The notes under the pieces are model-generated. The model did no database searches. It saw only the letters and a program-made list of their open reading frames with translations, and was not told the DNA's origin. 64,000 nucleotides of DNA, from NCBI GenBank assembly GCA_002423205.1, contig DIUZ01000002.1:434001-498000 (forward strand), given 5' to 3'. Both the position numbers and the translations under genes were made by a program. The stretch comes from Micavibrio sp. UBA6145. GTDB lineage: Bacteria; Pseudomonadota; Alphaproteobacteria; Micavibrionales; UBA1664. This document shows positions 54,459 through 63,949 of the stretch, in pieces; within the stretch, counting starts at the first letter, position 1; the number at the start of each line of letters is the position of its first letter.

Positions 54459-55280
54459 ATGGCTTTTTACATTGATTCACACTGTCACCTGAATTCCCGG
54501 AATATCGAGAAAATCGGTGACCCCGACGCCCTCGTGGCCCGCGCCAACGCCGCCGGCGTGGCGGGCATGGTCACCATCTGCTGCCGCATGAGCGAGGAAC
54601 CGCCGGTGCTTAAAGCCATTGCGGATCGCAACAGGAACGTCTGGCTGACCGTCGGCACGCACCCGCACGACGCATCGAACCCGGCTGAAAAGGTATTCAA
54701 CACCGACCAGATCGTTGAAATGGCCCGCAGCCATCCCAAGATCGTCGGCATCGGCGAATGCGGTCTCGATTATTTTTACCACCATTCAACCCCTGAAGAT
54801 CAGGCCGAAGGGTTCCGCCGTCACATCCGGGCCTGCATCGAAACCGGCCTGCCCATCGTCGTGCATGCCCGCGACGCGGATCAGGACGTGATCAAAATTC
54901 TGAAGGAAGAGGGCGCAGGCGTTAAAAACCTGACCGGCGTCATGCACTGCTTTTCATCATCGGCATGGATGGCGGAGGAAGCGCTGGCCTTTGGCTTCTA
55001 TCTGTCATTCTCGGGCATTGTCACATTCAAGAACGCCGACGCCCTGCGCGACATCGCCAAAAATACACCTAAGGATAAATTCCTGATCGAAACCGACGCG
55101 CCGTATCTGGCACCCGAACCGTTCCGCAAAAACACCAACGAACCGGCACTGGTCATCAACACCGCCACTGTACTTGGTGATCTGCACAACATGACGCGCG
55201 ATGAAATCGGCACCCTGACGGCCAATAACTTCTTCAATCTTTTCACACGGGCAAAAGACACATGGCTTGCGGGCGCGTAA
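54459..55280 (+). CDS. tatD: TatD-family metal-dependent DNase/hydrolase
   Basis: A 273-residue TIM-barrel amidohydrolase-type nuclease. Metal ligands are DSHCHLN at the start, the Glu in GIGECGLDYFY, HARDAD, HCFSSS and ETDAPYLAP. All are in their standard places. TatD enzymes are 3'-5' exonucleases with DNA-repair roles, and some members are D-aminoacyl-tRNA related. It overlaps the next gene by 19 bases, and the metG-tatD-phosphodiesterase order is common in proteobacteria, though here several genes intervene. Confidence 0.94.
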   Translation: MAFYIDSHCHLNSRNIEKIGDPDALVARANAAGVAGMVTICCRMSEEPPVLKAIADRNRNVWLTVGTHPHDASNPAEKVFNTDQIVEMARSHPKIVGIGECGLDYFYHHSTPEDQAEGFRRHIRACIETGLPIVVHARDADQDVIKILKEEGAGVKNLTGVMHCFSSSAWMAEEALAFGFYLSFSGIVTFKNADALRDIAKNTPKDKFLIETDAPYLAPEPFRKNTNEPALVINTATVLGDLHNMTRDEIGTLTANNFFNLFTRAKDTWLAGA

Positions 55281-56065
55281 AAATACTCGGCTGCGGCTCA
55301 TCCGGCGGCGTGCCGCTGGTCACCGGATTCTGGGGCGCATGCGACCCGGCCAATCCCAAAAACCGCCGCATGCGTGCGTCCATTGCCGTGCAGACCGATG
55401 ATTCCTGTATCGTCGTCGACACCGGCCCGGACTTCCATATCCAGACGCTAACCTACGGCATTTCAAAAATCGACGCGATTTTGTACACGCATGCCCATTC
55501 CGACCATGTGAACGGCATTGATGAACTCCGCTACCTGAAATTTGTACAGAAAGACATGGTCCGCGCTTACGGCGACATGGACACGCTCAATGAATTGCAG
55601 ATGCGCTTTGCACATATGTTCACGGCATCGCCCGACGGCCTGTACCAACCCGTCATCACGCCCATCGCGTGGAATGAAAGCCAGTACGGCAAATTGCAAA
55701 CCGTGGGCAATATGCATGTCACGCCGTTCCGTCAGTTGCACGGGCTTGCGGGTCGTTCTGTCGGTTACCGTTTTGGTAATTTCGGATACTCCACCGATAT
55801 CTCCGCGCCCGCGCCCGGCACGCTGGAGGCACTGGTCGGTATCGACACATGGCTGGTCGACTGTGCGCAATACGGCACCGACTACACCATCGTGCACCCA
55901 AACCTGCCGCAGGTGCGGTTGTGGAATGAAACAGTGGGGGCAAGACGCGTGATCCTCACGCATCTGACACCGCGCCTTGATTACAATGTGCTGATGTCTG
56001 AACTGCCCGAAGGCTACGAAGTGGCCTTTGACGGCATGGAAATCGTCATCGACACCGGCACGTGA
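55262..56065 (+). CDS. MBL-fold metallohydrolase (PhnP-like phosphodiesterase)
   Basis: A 267-residue metallo-beta-lactamase-fold protein of the PhnP group. The start KILGCGSSGGVPLV is the PhnP-type first strand; zinc motif THAHSDHVNGIDELR follows, and later RQLHG and LTHLTPRLDYN ligands. There is a CDPANPKNRRMR segment, usual in members near tatD. PhnP cleaves ribosyl 1,2-cyclic phosphate, but copies outside phn operons act on unknown cyclic phosphates. It overlaps tatD at its start and xthA at its end (convergent, 52 bases). Confidence 0.9.
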   Translation: MACGRVKILGCGSSGGVPLVTGFWGACDPANPKNRRMRASIAVQTDDSCIVVDTGPDFHIQTLTYGISKIDAILYTHAHSDHVNGIDELRYLKFVQKDMVRAYGDMDTLNELQMRFAHMFTASPDGLYQPVITPIAWNESQYGKLQTVGNMHVTPFRQLHGLAGRSVGYRFGNFGYSTDISAPAPGTLEALVGIDTWLVDCAQYGTDYTIVHPNLPQVRLWNETVGARRVILTHLTPRLDYNVLMSELPEGYEVAFDGMEIVIDTGT

Positions 56066-56790
56066 TCTGACGCCTTTTCGCGCGTGCGTTCATCCTTGTG
56101 AATGACAATCCCGGTGCACCGGTCTGTGATCTGCGGGCTCATTAAAAAGTGGTCGATACGGATACCGTTATTCCGCTCCCACGCGCCGCCCTGATAATCC
56201 CAAAACGTATACAGCCCGCCCTCAGGGTGGAACATGCGCAACGCATCGGTCAGGCCCATACCCATGAACTGCCGGTACATAGCGCGGCTTTCCGGCTGGA
56301 ACAATGCATCATCCACCCAAGCCTTGGGAAACTGGGCATCCAGCTCTTCGGGGATGATGTTGTAGTCGCCCGTCACAACGAACGGCACTTCATCATCCAG
56401 TAACGCCTGCATCCGCGTGGCAAGGCGGTTGAGCCAGTCCAGCTTGTACGGAAACTTTTCGGTACCCAGCGGGTTGCCATTGGGCGCGTAGATATTAATC
56501 ACGCGCACACCGTTGATATCAGCCTCGATATACCGGGCCTGTTCATCGCCAATGGTTTTACTGATGGTTGTGATCGGTGTTTTCGAAAGGATCGCAACAC
56601 CGTGATACGCCTTTTGCCCGGCGATGGATGCCTGATACCCGGCGGCCTCAATCTCGGCCAGTGGAAACTGGTCCTCCATGCATTTGATTTCCTGCAGGCA
56701 AACCACGTCGGGTTTTTCAGCGTTCAGGAAATCGACCAGCAGGTGAATGCGCGCGCGGACGGAATTGATATTATACGTGGTGATTTTCAT
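56014..56790 (-). CDS. xthA: Exodeoxyribonuclease III / AP endonuclease
   Basis: A 258-residue class II AP endonuclease for base excision repair. Signatures are TYNINSVRAR, CLQEIKCMEDQFP with the metal-binding Glu, INIYAPNG, VTGDYNIIPEELD (Asp and Asn), TFWDYQGGAWERNNGIRIDHFL and the final SDHVPV His. The length is normal. Its 3' end overlaps the MBL gene on the other strand. The IscA-type gene lies six bases upstream on the same strand, so they may be co-transcribed. Confidence 0.95.
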   Translation of the reverse strand: MKITTYNINSVRARIHLLVDFLNAEKPDVVCLQEIKCMEDQFPLAEIEAAGYQASIAGQKAYHGVAILSKTPITTISKTIGDEQARYIEADINGVRVINIYAPNGNPLGTEKFPYKLDWLNRLATRMQALLDDEVPFVVTGDYNIIPEELDAQFPKAWVDDALFQPESRAMYRQFMGMGLTDALRMFHPEGGLYTFWDYQGGAWERNNGIRIDHFLMSPQITDRCTGIVIHKDERTREKASDHVPVSMTISMPSKATS

Positions 56791-56796
56791 GCCGGG

Positions 56797-57120
56797 TCAG
56801 CCGATGGCAAAAGACGTGCCGCAACCGCAACCCGACGTGGCATTGGGGTTGATCACCTTGAAATGCGCGCCGGACAGATTGTCGATGTAATCGACCGTGG
56901 ACCCCAGCATCAGGGGCAGGGACACGGCATCGACCACAAGGCGCGCACCGTTATGCTCAAACACCAGGTCATCGCCCTCTGCCGCATTGGCAAAGCCGAA
57001 TACATACTGAAAGCCCGAGCATCCGCCCCCTTCCACCGACAGGCGCACCATCTGGGCGGAATGCTCAGCGCACAGGGTCTTGATACGGGTCGCGGCGGTG
57101 TCGGTCAGGGTCAGGTCCAT
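56797..57120 (-). CDS. erpA: A-type iron-sulfur cluster carrier (ErpA/IscA family)
   Basis: A 107-residue A-type carrier that passes Fe-S clusters to apo-proteins. The three conserved cysteines are in EGGGCSGFQYVFGF and NPNATSGCGCGTSFAIG. The short length and SGCGCG end suit ErpA, which in alphaproteobacteria is often placed next to xthA and dgt, as here. It is divergent from dgt. Confidence 0.92.
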   Translation of the reverse strand: MDLTLTDTAATRIKTLCAEHSAQMVRLSVEGGGCSGFQYVFGFANAAEGDDLVFEHNGARLVVDAVSLPLMLGSTVDYIDNLSGAHFKVINPNATSGCGCGTSFAIG

Positions 57121-57185
57121 ACCCAGTAAGATGCGCTACCATTAAAGGGTTTTCAAGTTATTGAAGGGCTTGTATCTTTGCGCCC

Positions 57186-58343
57186 ATGTCATTGCCTGTA
57201 TCTGAGACCAAATACGATTATTGCGCCGTACCGCTGGCGGCCTATGCCTGCCGTGCCGACCAGACCAAGGGCCGCCTGATTGCGGAACCCGAGAGCGCGA
57301 CCCGCACCGCCTTCCAGCGCGACCGCGACCGGATCATCCATTCCTCGGCCTTCCGCCGCCTGAAGGGCAAGACGCAGGTGTTCGTCGCGCACGAAGGCGA
57401 CCGTTACCGCACCCGCCTGACCCATACGATGGAAGTGGCGCAGATCGCCCGCGACCTGGCGCGCAGCCTGATGCTCAACGAAGATCTGGCAGAAGCTGTT
57501 GCCCTCAGTCACGACCTTGGCCACCCGCCATTTGCGCATATGGGCGAGGACAAGCTCAAAGAAAAAATGAAGGATTTCGGCGGTTTCGAACACAACGACC
57601 AGTCTTTGCGCATCGTCGTGCTGCTGGAACAACGCTACGCCAAATGGAACGGCCTGAACCTGAGCTGGGAAACGATCGAGGGGATCGTCAAGCATAACGG
57701 CCCGGTTACGTACAAACCCGGCCATACCCTGGAACAAGTACAAAAACAGTGGGATTTGCAGCTGAATACATGGCCCAGCCTTGAGGCACAGGTCGCCGGC
57801 ATTTCCGACGACATCGCCTATAACAGCCATGACATCGAAGACGGGCTGTTCGAAAACCTGTTCACGCTCGATGACATCGCATCCGCAGTACCGCTGGTCG
57901 AGCGCGTCTGGGCCGAGAGCCGCAATCAGTTTGCCGACCTACCGCACCATGTGCGCGTACACGAAATCGTGCGCGAAATTCTGGGGCGTCTTGTCACCGA
58001 TGTGCTGGACGAAAGCCGCCAGCGCATCGCCAACGCCCGGCTGACCTGTGTCGAAGATGTCCGCGCCTGCGGGCGGCAACTGGTCGCGTTTTCGCCGTCG
58101 ATGGCCGAACACGTCAAAGCCATGCGTGCCTTCCTGATGCCGCGCATGTATCACCACCAGGTGGTCCGCGATATGCGCGTGAAGGCCGAAAAGATCGTCG
58201 AGGGCCTGTTCGATACAGCAATGCAGAAAATCAGCGGCGAAGACGCCTTTACATACTCACGGAAAGTGGCCGATGATATTGCCGCCATGACCGACCGTCA
58301 GGCCATGGCTGAATATGAACAGATCTTTGGAATAAAAATATGA
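57186..58343 (+). CDS. dgt: dGTP triphosphohydrolase-like HD protein
   Basis: A 385-residue HD-domain dNTPase that removes triphosphate from dNTPs. HD motifs: RTRLTHTMEVAQIARDLAR (His), ALSHDLGHPPFAHMGE (HD), FEHNDQSLR, and the distal SDDIAYNSHDIEDG Asp. The N-terminal FQRDRDRIIHSSAFRRLKGKTQVF is typical. It belongs to the deoxyguanosinetriphosphate triphosphohydrolase-like, type 2 group of alphaproteobacteria. Stop and argS start overlap (ATGA). Confidence 0.94.
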   Translation: MSLPVSETKYDYCAVPLAAYACRADQTKGRLIAEPESATRTAFQRDRDRIIHSSAFRRLKGKTQVFVAHEGDRYRTRLTHTMEVAQIARDLARSLMLNEDLAEAVALSHDLGHPPFAHMGEDKLKEKMKDFGGFEHNDQSLRIVVLLEQRYAKWNGLNLSWETIEGIVKHNGPVTYKPGHTLEQVQKQWDLQLNTWPSLEAQVAGISDDIAYNSHDIEDGLFENLFTLDDIASAVPLVERVWAESRNQFADLPHHVRVHEIVREILGRLVTDVLDESRQRIANARLTCVEDVRACGRQLVAFSPSMAEHVKAMRAFLMPRMYHHQVVRDMRVKAEKIVEGLFDTAMQKISGEDAFTYSRKVADDIAAMTDRQAMAEYEQIFGIKI

Positions 58344-60085
58344 ATATATTCAAAACGATACAGCAGGATATTCACAAACTGGTTCACAGGGTTTTCCCCA
58401 GTGTTACCGACGCCACGCTGGCCCGTATCAGCGTTGAACCGCCCCGCGACGCCACACATGGCGACATGGCCACCAACGCCGCGATGATTCTCTCTAAAGA
58501 AGCAGGCAAACCCCCGCGTGCCGTGGCGGAGATGCTGGTCGCCGGACTTGCCGAAATTCCCGGCGTAACCAGGGTCGATATTGCCGGCCCCGGTTTCATC
58601 AACATCGCCCTGAAACCTGACGCTTTCAAACTGATCGTTCCGCATGTTCTGGAATCCGGCCCCAAGCATTTTGGCGACAGCGATCTGGGCGGCAAGACGC
58701 CGGTCAACGTCGAATACGTATCCGCAAACCCGACCGGTCCGCTGACCGTCGGTCACGCCCGCGGCGCCATCTTCGGCGACGCCACCGCAAACCTGATGGC
58801 CAAGGCCGGCTTTGCCGTGAACCGCGAATATTACATCAACGACGCCGGCAGACAGGTCGAAGTGCTGACGGACTCCGTTACGCTTCGCATCCGTGAAGCC
58901 TTGGGCGAAAACATCGGTGAAATCCCCGCCGGTCACTATCCGGGCGAATACCTCAAAGACGTCGCCAAAGCCTATGTCGAAAAGCATGGCAGCGATTTTT
59001 CAGACCGCGCACAGGTGCGGGCGTTTGCGATTGCGTTCCTGCTCAACGAGATCAAGATCGACCTTGGTGAAATGGGCGTGGTTCACGACGAATTCGTCTC
59101 CGAAGCCAAAATTCTGGGCGACGGCGAAGTTGAATCCGCGCTTGAGGCACTAACCAGTCAGGGCCTGATTTATCAGGGCGTGCTCGAACCGCCGAAGGGT
59201 AAGCTTCCCGACGATTGGGAAGAACGCGAACAGACCCTGTTCAAATCCACCCAGTTTGGCGACGATGTTGACCGCCCGTTGAAAAAATCGGACGGCAGCT
59301 CGACCTATTTCGCCAACGACATCGCGCATTTCTTTCACCAGTACAAAAAGGGCTACAAAAAACTGGTCTGCGTGGTCGGTGCCGATCACGGCGGCTACGT
59401 GAAACGTGCAAAATCTGCCGTGAAGGCGATGAGCGCTGGCGCGGCCGAACTCGACATGCCGCTGGTCGCGATTGTTCACGTCACGGAAAATGGCAACCCC
59501 GTGCGTATGTCCAAACGGGCAGGGACGTTTATTACCCTGCGCGATATGCTGGAACGTGTCGGCGCAGGCGTCATGCGCTTCATCATGCTGACCCGCGACG
59601 CGGGCCAGACGCTGGAATTCGATTATGCGCGCGTGACCGAACAATCAAAAGACAACCCGTATTTTTATGTTCAGTACGCGCATGCGCGTTGCTGCTCGGT
59701 CATGAAACATGCGGTGGCCATGTTTGGCGATCTGCCGGATGACATGCTGGCAAAAACCAGCCTGGCATCACTGGAACGCCCCGAAGAAATGGCGCTGGTC
59801 AAACTGATCGCGACATTCCCGCGCGTGGTGGAGCAGGCCGCCGTCGCGGAAGAGCCGCACCGCATCGCCTATTTCGCGCAGGATGTCGCTTCTGCCTTCC
59901 ACGCGTGGTGGAACAAGGGTCGCGATGACGGCACGCTGCGCTTCCTGATCGAAGGTAACAAGGACTTAAGCATGGCGCGCATTGCGCTGGTGCGTTCCGT
60001 TGCGGTCACCATTGCGGCCGCGCTGAACGTGATCGGCGTGCCGCCATTGCAGGAGCTTCGTTCCGAGGTGGAGATCGCTGCCTGA
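58340..60085 (+). CDS. argS: Arginyl-tRNA synthetase
   Basis: A 581-residue class I synthetase. It has an N-terminal Arg_tRNA_synt_N domain (residues 1-85), then VEYVSANPTGPLTVGHARGA with HVGH-type motif (here VGHA), GADHGGYVKR, RMSKRAGTF serving as the KMSKS loop, and the DALR anticodon-binding domain from about residue 455. Length is normal. It overlaps dgt at its start and the SPOR gene at its stop by one base, so the three are one transcript. Confidence 0.97.
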   Translation: MNIFKTIQQDIHKLVHRVFPSVTDATLARISVEPPRDATHGDMATNAAMILSKEAGKPPRAVAEMLVAGLAEIPGVTRVDIAGPGFINIALKPDAFKLIVPHVLESGPKHFGDSDLGGKTPVNVEYVSANPTGPLTVGHARGAIFGDATANLMAKAGFAVNREYYINDAGRQVEVLTDSVTLRIREALGENIGEIPAGHYPGEYLKDVAKAYVEKHGSDFSDRAQVRAFAIAFLLNEIKIDLGEMGVVHDEFVSEAKILGDGEVESALEALTSQGLIYQGVLEPPKGKLPDDWEEREQTLFKSTQFGDDVDRPLKKSDGSSTYFANDIAHFFHQYKKGYKKLVCVVGADHGGYVKRAKSAVKAMSAGAAELDMPLVAIVHVTENGNPVRMSKRAGTFITLRDMLERVGAGVMRFIMLTRDAGQTLEFDYARVTEQSKDNPYFYVQYAHARCCSVMKHAVAMFGDLPDDMLAKTSLASLERPEEMALVKLIATFPRVVEQAAVAEEPHRIAYFAQDVASAFHAWWNKGRDDGTLRFLIEGNKDLSMARIALVRSVAVTIAAALNVIGVPPLQELRSEVEIAA

Positions 60086-61080
60086 TGCGTCTGCGGCATA
60101 TCATCGGTATGGCTGGCACCGTCGCCCTGATGGGCGGCGGCATATGGTTTTTTGTCAGCGGTACCGGCAATAATGCCGTTGGCGCGGGCGGCCTCCCGCT
60201 GATCAAGGCGGACAGCAAGCCCGCAAAAGTCGCGCCGGAAGAACCGGGCGGCGATGTCATGCCCAACGCCGACAGCACGGTGTTCTCCGCCATCGGCGCC
60301 GAGGTCGGCGTTGATCCTTCCATGGAAAACCTGAAAATGCCTGCCGGTGAAAGACCCGCTGAGATGCCGGAATTTGCAGGCCTGAAAACCGGTTTTGCCG
60401 TGCCCGCGCAACCCGAAAAAGTCGTCGAGGATTTATTTGCCCCAACGCCCACGGCTAAAACCAAGAATGATTACGTCTCCGGCATTGCGCCCGATGTGTT
60501 GCCGCCGGAACCGGCTGTCACGGTTGAAGAAAAACCTGAGCCGGTTAAGGCTGAAGAACCAAACCCGGAAACCAGGGCCGAAGTAAAAGCCGAACCCGAG
60601 TCTGAAGTAAAAAAAGAAGAACAGAAAAAAGACGCCACGCCGCCCGCTGAACCCGTCATCGCCGCGGAGGATTTAATAAACCCCGCACAGGCCATGGAAC
60701 AGCAGGAAAAGGCGATGATCGCGCCGCAAGTCAAACCGGTTATTCCGCCAAGCAAACCCGCAGGCCTTAAAACGGATGTGAAGCCGGTTGCGAAAGCTGA
60801 AACCAAGCCCGCCGCCGCACCTGTGAAGTCTGGTTATTACATGCAACTGGCATCGACACCGTCGAAGGAAGAGGCGCCGCGTCTATGGGCGCGCCTACAG
60901 GAAAAATATCCGGCTGCGCTGAGCGGCCTGACACCCGTCTATCAAACCGCAACCGTGCCGGGTAAAGGCGAATACATCCGTGTCCAGGCTGGCCCGGTGA
61001 CACAACAACAGGCCAATGATCGCTGCAAACAATTGCACGCCATCGATGCAAAGGGTGGCTGTCTTGTCTTTAAACGATAA
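60085..61080 (+). CDS. SPOR-domain membrane protein
   Basis: A 331-residue single-pass protein: an N-terminal transmembrane helix (IIGMAGTVALMGGGIWFFVSG), a long Pro/Glu/Lys-rich periplasmic linker (residues about 40-240) and a C-terminal SPOR domain (GYYMQLASTPSKEEAPRLWARLQEKYP, read here in two pieces, to GPVTQQQANDRCKQLHAIDA). SPOR domains bind denuded glycan at the division septum. This protein is probably the FtsN-like or cell-division SPOR protein of the argS-nagZ operon in alphaproteobacteria. It overlaps nagZ. Confidence 0.9.
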   Translation: MRLRHIIGMAGTVALMGGGIWFFVSGTGNNAVGAGGLPLIKADSKPAKVAPEEPGGDVMPNADSTVFSAIGAEVGVDPSMENLKMPAGERPAEMPEFAGLKTGFAVPAQPEKVVEDLFAPTPTAKTKNDYVSGIAPDVLPPEPAVTVEEKPEPVKAEEPNPETRAEVKAEPESEVKKEEQKKDATPPAEPVIAAEDLINPAQAMEQQEKAMIAPQVKPVIPPSKPAGLKTDVKPVAKAETKPAAAPVKSGYYMQLASTPSKEEAPRLWARLQEKYPAALSGLTPVYQTATVPGKGEYIRVQAGPVTQQQANDRCKQLHAIDAKGGCLVFKR

Positions 61081-62044
61081 AACCGCGCCGATTATTTTCG
61101 GTTGCGAAGGCCCGATCTTAAGCGCCGACGAAAAAGCATTCTTCAGTGACGCGCAACCCGCGGGCTTTATTCTGTTTCAAAAAAACACGGTTGATCCGGA
61201 TCAGGTCACGCGCCTGTGTGATGAATTGCGTGATTGCGTCGACTGGGAAGCGCCGATCCTGATTGATCAGGAAGGCGGGCGCGTGCAGCGCCTGAAACCG
61301 CCGCACTGGCAAAATTTTCCGGCACCGTGCGGCTTTGGCGATGTGTATCTGCAAAACGAAGCCGCCGCGCTTGCTGCCGCTGAAAACAACATCAAGGGGC
61401 TGGCCGACGCACAGGTACCGATGGGCATCGACGTCAATTGCATCCCGTGCCTTGATGTTGTGCCGGCGGATAATGATGTAAAGGCGATTGGCGATCGTTG
61501 CTATTCATCCGATCCCGCCATCGTCGGTGCGATTGGTCTGGCCGTGGCACGTGCCGCGATTGCCGCGCGTATGACCCCGGTGATGAAACATATGCCCGGC
61601 CACGGCCGTGCCGTCGTCGACAGCCATCACGATCTGCCGCGCGTGGCGGTGAAGCGCGAGATGCTGGAGGCCGATTGGCAGCCGTTTAAATTGCTGGCCC
61701 GCAGCATCGGTGACGACCAGTTATGGGGCATGACCGCGCATGTCATTTACACCGCGCTCGACCCCGATTTTCCGGCAACACTTTCAAAGACCGTTATCAG
61801 CGAAATCATCCGTGGCGCGATCGGTTTTGAAGGCCTGCTTTTGACCGATGACCTGTTCATGGATGCCCTCAAGCCCTGGGGCGATATACCCGCCCGGGCG
61901 CGACTCAGTATCGAGGCCGGTAACGACCTGGCGCTTCACTGCCATGGGAGCGTTTTAGAAAGATCAAACGCAATCAATGTGTTACCGTCAATTCGACCCG
62001 ATACTTTGGCCCGACTTGATAATTGGGTTAGAAATCGCATATAA
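61055..62044 (+). CDS. nagZ: Beta-N-acetylhexosaminidase NagZ (GH3)
   Basis: A roughly 329-residue cytoplasmic enzyme that removes GlcNAc from recycled muropeptides. GH3 signatures: ILIDQEGGRVQRLK, KHMPGHGRAVVDSHHDLPRV with the catalytic His/Asp loop, and LLTDDLFMDAL with the nucleophile Asp. The start is uncertain: GTG 61055 or TTG 61064 both lie within the SPOR gene, and I use GTG. It sits in the dgt-argS-SPOR-nagZ-scpAB chain. Confidence 0.93.
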   Translation: MAVLSLNDKTAPIIFGCEGPILSADEKAFFSDAQPAGFILFQKNTVDPDQVTRLCDELRDCVDWEAPILIDQEGGRVQRLKPPHWQNFPAPCGFGDVYLQNEAAALAAAENNIKGLADAQVPMGIDVNCIPCLDVVPADNDVKAIGDRCYSSDPAIVGAIGLAVARAAIAARMTPVMKHMPGHGRAVVDSHHDLPRVAVKREMLEADWQPFKLLARSIGDDQLWGMTAHVIYTALDPDFPATLSKTVISEIIRGAIGFEGLLLTDDLFMDALKPWGDIPARARLSIEAGNDLALHCHGSVLERSNAINVLPSIRPDTLARLDNWVRNRI

Positions 62045-62070
62045 AGGCGGCGCTATACGAGTGGGACAAA

Positions 62071-62310
62071 ATGGTAGCAACAGTTTTCAGCCTTTCTGCG
62101 GAATTCAAAGATAACGCCGGCCCATTGCCGCGCTTTTTGCGCGAGCCGCTGGTTAAATTGGCACGCCGCGAGAACACCATTTCCTTCCCGATGCTTCAGG
62201 AAATCCTGGGCGATTGGTTCGGCAAGGTTGGCCCGCGCCTGCGTCTGGCCCGTAACTGGTTCCTGCAAATGCGTAACCGTTCGGCCCGCACCTTCTCCAA
62301 ACCGTTCTAA
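62071..62310 (+). CDS. Small basic protein, unknown
   Basis: A 79-residue protein (MVATVFSLSAEFKDNAGPLP onward) with an amphipathic helix and a basic, aromatic C-terminus (LRLARNWFLQMRNRSARTF). It lies 26 bases after nagZ and 73 before scpA on the same strand. No family is recognised. The composition is ordinary for a real gene; whether it belongs to the operon is an inference. Confidence 0.55.
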   Translation: MVATVFSLSAEFKDNAGPLPRFLREPLVKLARRENTISFPMLQEILGDWFGKVGPRLRLARNWFLQMRNRSARTFSKPF

Positions 62311-62383
62311 GCCTCTCAAAGCTTGTGAAAAACCCGCGTTTAATTGATGACGCGATGATGCTTCCGGTGCTAGACATTCCATA

Positions 62384-63250
62384 ATGGAAAACACCGCCGC
62401 CACACTCACTTTCGAAGAAGACAAGCCGCGCGACCCCAATGCGCGTGAACCGGAAGACGCACTGGTCGTTACTGTCGATGGCTATGAGGGGCCGATTGAT
62501 CTTCTGCTGACCATGGCACGCGACCAGAAGGTCGACCTTCGTCAGATTTCTATCCTCGCGCTGGCCGAGCAATATCTGAAATTCGTCGAAGCCGCGCGTA
62601 AGCTGCGCATCGAACTCGCCGCCGATTATCTGGTCATGGCTGCATGGCTTGCCTATCTGAAATCCAAACTTCTTCTGCCCAGCCATAAAAGCGAAGTTGA
62701 AGAAGAACTCTCGGGCGAGGCATTGGCCGAAGCCCTGCAATTCCAGCTGCAGCGCCTGGAAGCGATGCAGAACATTGCCAAGCAATTGTTTGAACGTCCG
62801 CGCCTCGGCCTCAACCGTCTGCCTGTCGGCCGCGCCGGTCTGACCATAGAGGCACCGGTCCGCATTAAATGGAAGGCTGATCTTTATCAAATGCTCGACG
62901 CGTTCGGTGCCATCACCAAGCGCATGAACCCGACCAGCTATGACATCAAGACATGGCCGCTGATGTCGATGGAAGACGCAAACCAGCGCCTTGCGCTCAT
63001 GATCGGCTTCCTGCCGCCGGGCCAGTGGAAATCGCTGTGGCAGGCGCTCGACCGCTTCACGCCGGATGAATCCGACGCCTCGCTCAATACCAAATCCGCG
63101 CTCGCGTCCACGCTGACCGCCGCGCTTGAACTGGTGAAGCAGGAAAAAATCGTCCTGAAACAGGAAGGCCTGTACGCGCCGATTTACATCCGCACGCCCA
63201 GCAACATTCAAAAATCCGACATTGAAAAAGAGCCTGCCAATGACATCTGA
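62384..63250 (+). CDS. scpA: Segregation and condensation protein A
   Basis: A 288-residue kleisin subunit of the SMC-ScpAB complex that organises chromosomes. VDGYEGPIDLLLTMARDQKVDLRQIS is the conserved N-terminal SMC-neck-binding region and DYLVMAAWLAYLKSKLLLP follows. The C-terminal winged-helix part is recognisable near residues 215-260. It overlaps scpB by 11 bases. Confidence 0.95.
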   Translation: MENTAATLTFEEDKPRDPNAREPEDALVVTVDGYEGPIDLLLTMARDQKVDLRQISILALAEQYLKFVEAARKLRIELAADYLVMAAWLAYLKSKLLLPSHKSEVEEELSGEALAEALQFQLQRLEAMQNIAKQLFERPRLGLNRLPVGRAGLTIEAPVRIKWKADLYQMLDAFGAITKRMNPTSYDIKTWPLMSMEDANQRLALMIGFLPPGQWKSLWQALDRFTPDESDASLNTKSALASTLTAALELVKQEKIVLKQEGLYAPIYIRTPSNIQKSDIEKEPANDI

Positions 63251-63893
63251 AGAAACCACACTGAATGCCGATATGCGCGACCTGCGCGTTCTCGAAGCCG
63301 CGCTGTTCGCCAGCCGCGAACCGATCTCGGCATCCAAGCTGAACATCTTTGTGTCGCACCTCAACCCGGATGAAGTCCACGCGCTGGTTGCCAGGCTGCG
63401 TCAGGATTATCAGGGCCGCGGCATCACGCTGGAAGAAACCGATAGCGGCTTTGCCTTCCGCACCGCGCCCGACCTGTCCGAAAACCTGGCCGAATTGCGC
63501 GTTGAAGAACGCCGCCTCAGCCGCTCCGCAATGGAAACACTGGCCGTCATCGCCTACCACCAGCCGATCACCCGTCCTGAAATCGAAGCCATTCGTGGTG
63601 TCGCCACGTCCAAGGGCACGGTTGATGCGCTTCTGGAAACCAACTGGATCAAACCGGGCCGCCGCCGCGAAACGCCGGGCCGCCCGCTGACCTGGGTCAC
63701 GACCCCTGAGTTCCTTGACCATTTCGGCCTTGAGTCTATAGTCGATCTGCCTGGTCTGGACGATCTGAAAGCCGCCGGCCTTCTGGATCGCCGCCCGGCC
63801 GTTGCCGTCACTTCCGACCTGTTCGACGGGGAAGCAGATGACAGCGTCGAAGACGAAACCGCTGAAAACACATCCGAGACCGAAGCCGCCTAA
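63240..63893 (+). CDS. scpB: Segregation and condensation protein B
   Basis: A 217-residue winged-helix dimer, the ScpB partner. LRVLEAALFASREPISASKL opens the first winged helix; METLAVIAYHQPITRPEIEAIRGV and TVDALLETNWIKPGRRRETPGRP are family signatures, followed by TTPEFLDHFGLESIVDLPGL. The start ATG at 63240, inside the scpA end, is preferred to an upstream TTG. An acidic tail ends the protein. Confidence 0.95.
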   Translation: MTSEETTLNADMRDLRVLEAALFASREPISASKLNIFVSHLNPDEVHALVARLRQDYQGRGITLEETDSGFAFRTAPDLSENLAELRVEERRLSRSAMETLAVIAYHQPITRPEIEAIRGVATSKGTVDALLETNWIKPGRRRETPGRPLTWVTTPEFLDHFGLESIVDLPGLDDLKAAGLLDRRPAVAVTSDLFDGEADDSVEDETAENTSETEAA

Positions 63894-63949
63894 TTTTGGC
63901 CGCAACAACAAGGGTATAAACACCCTGCAAACAGATTAAGGACTTCGCT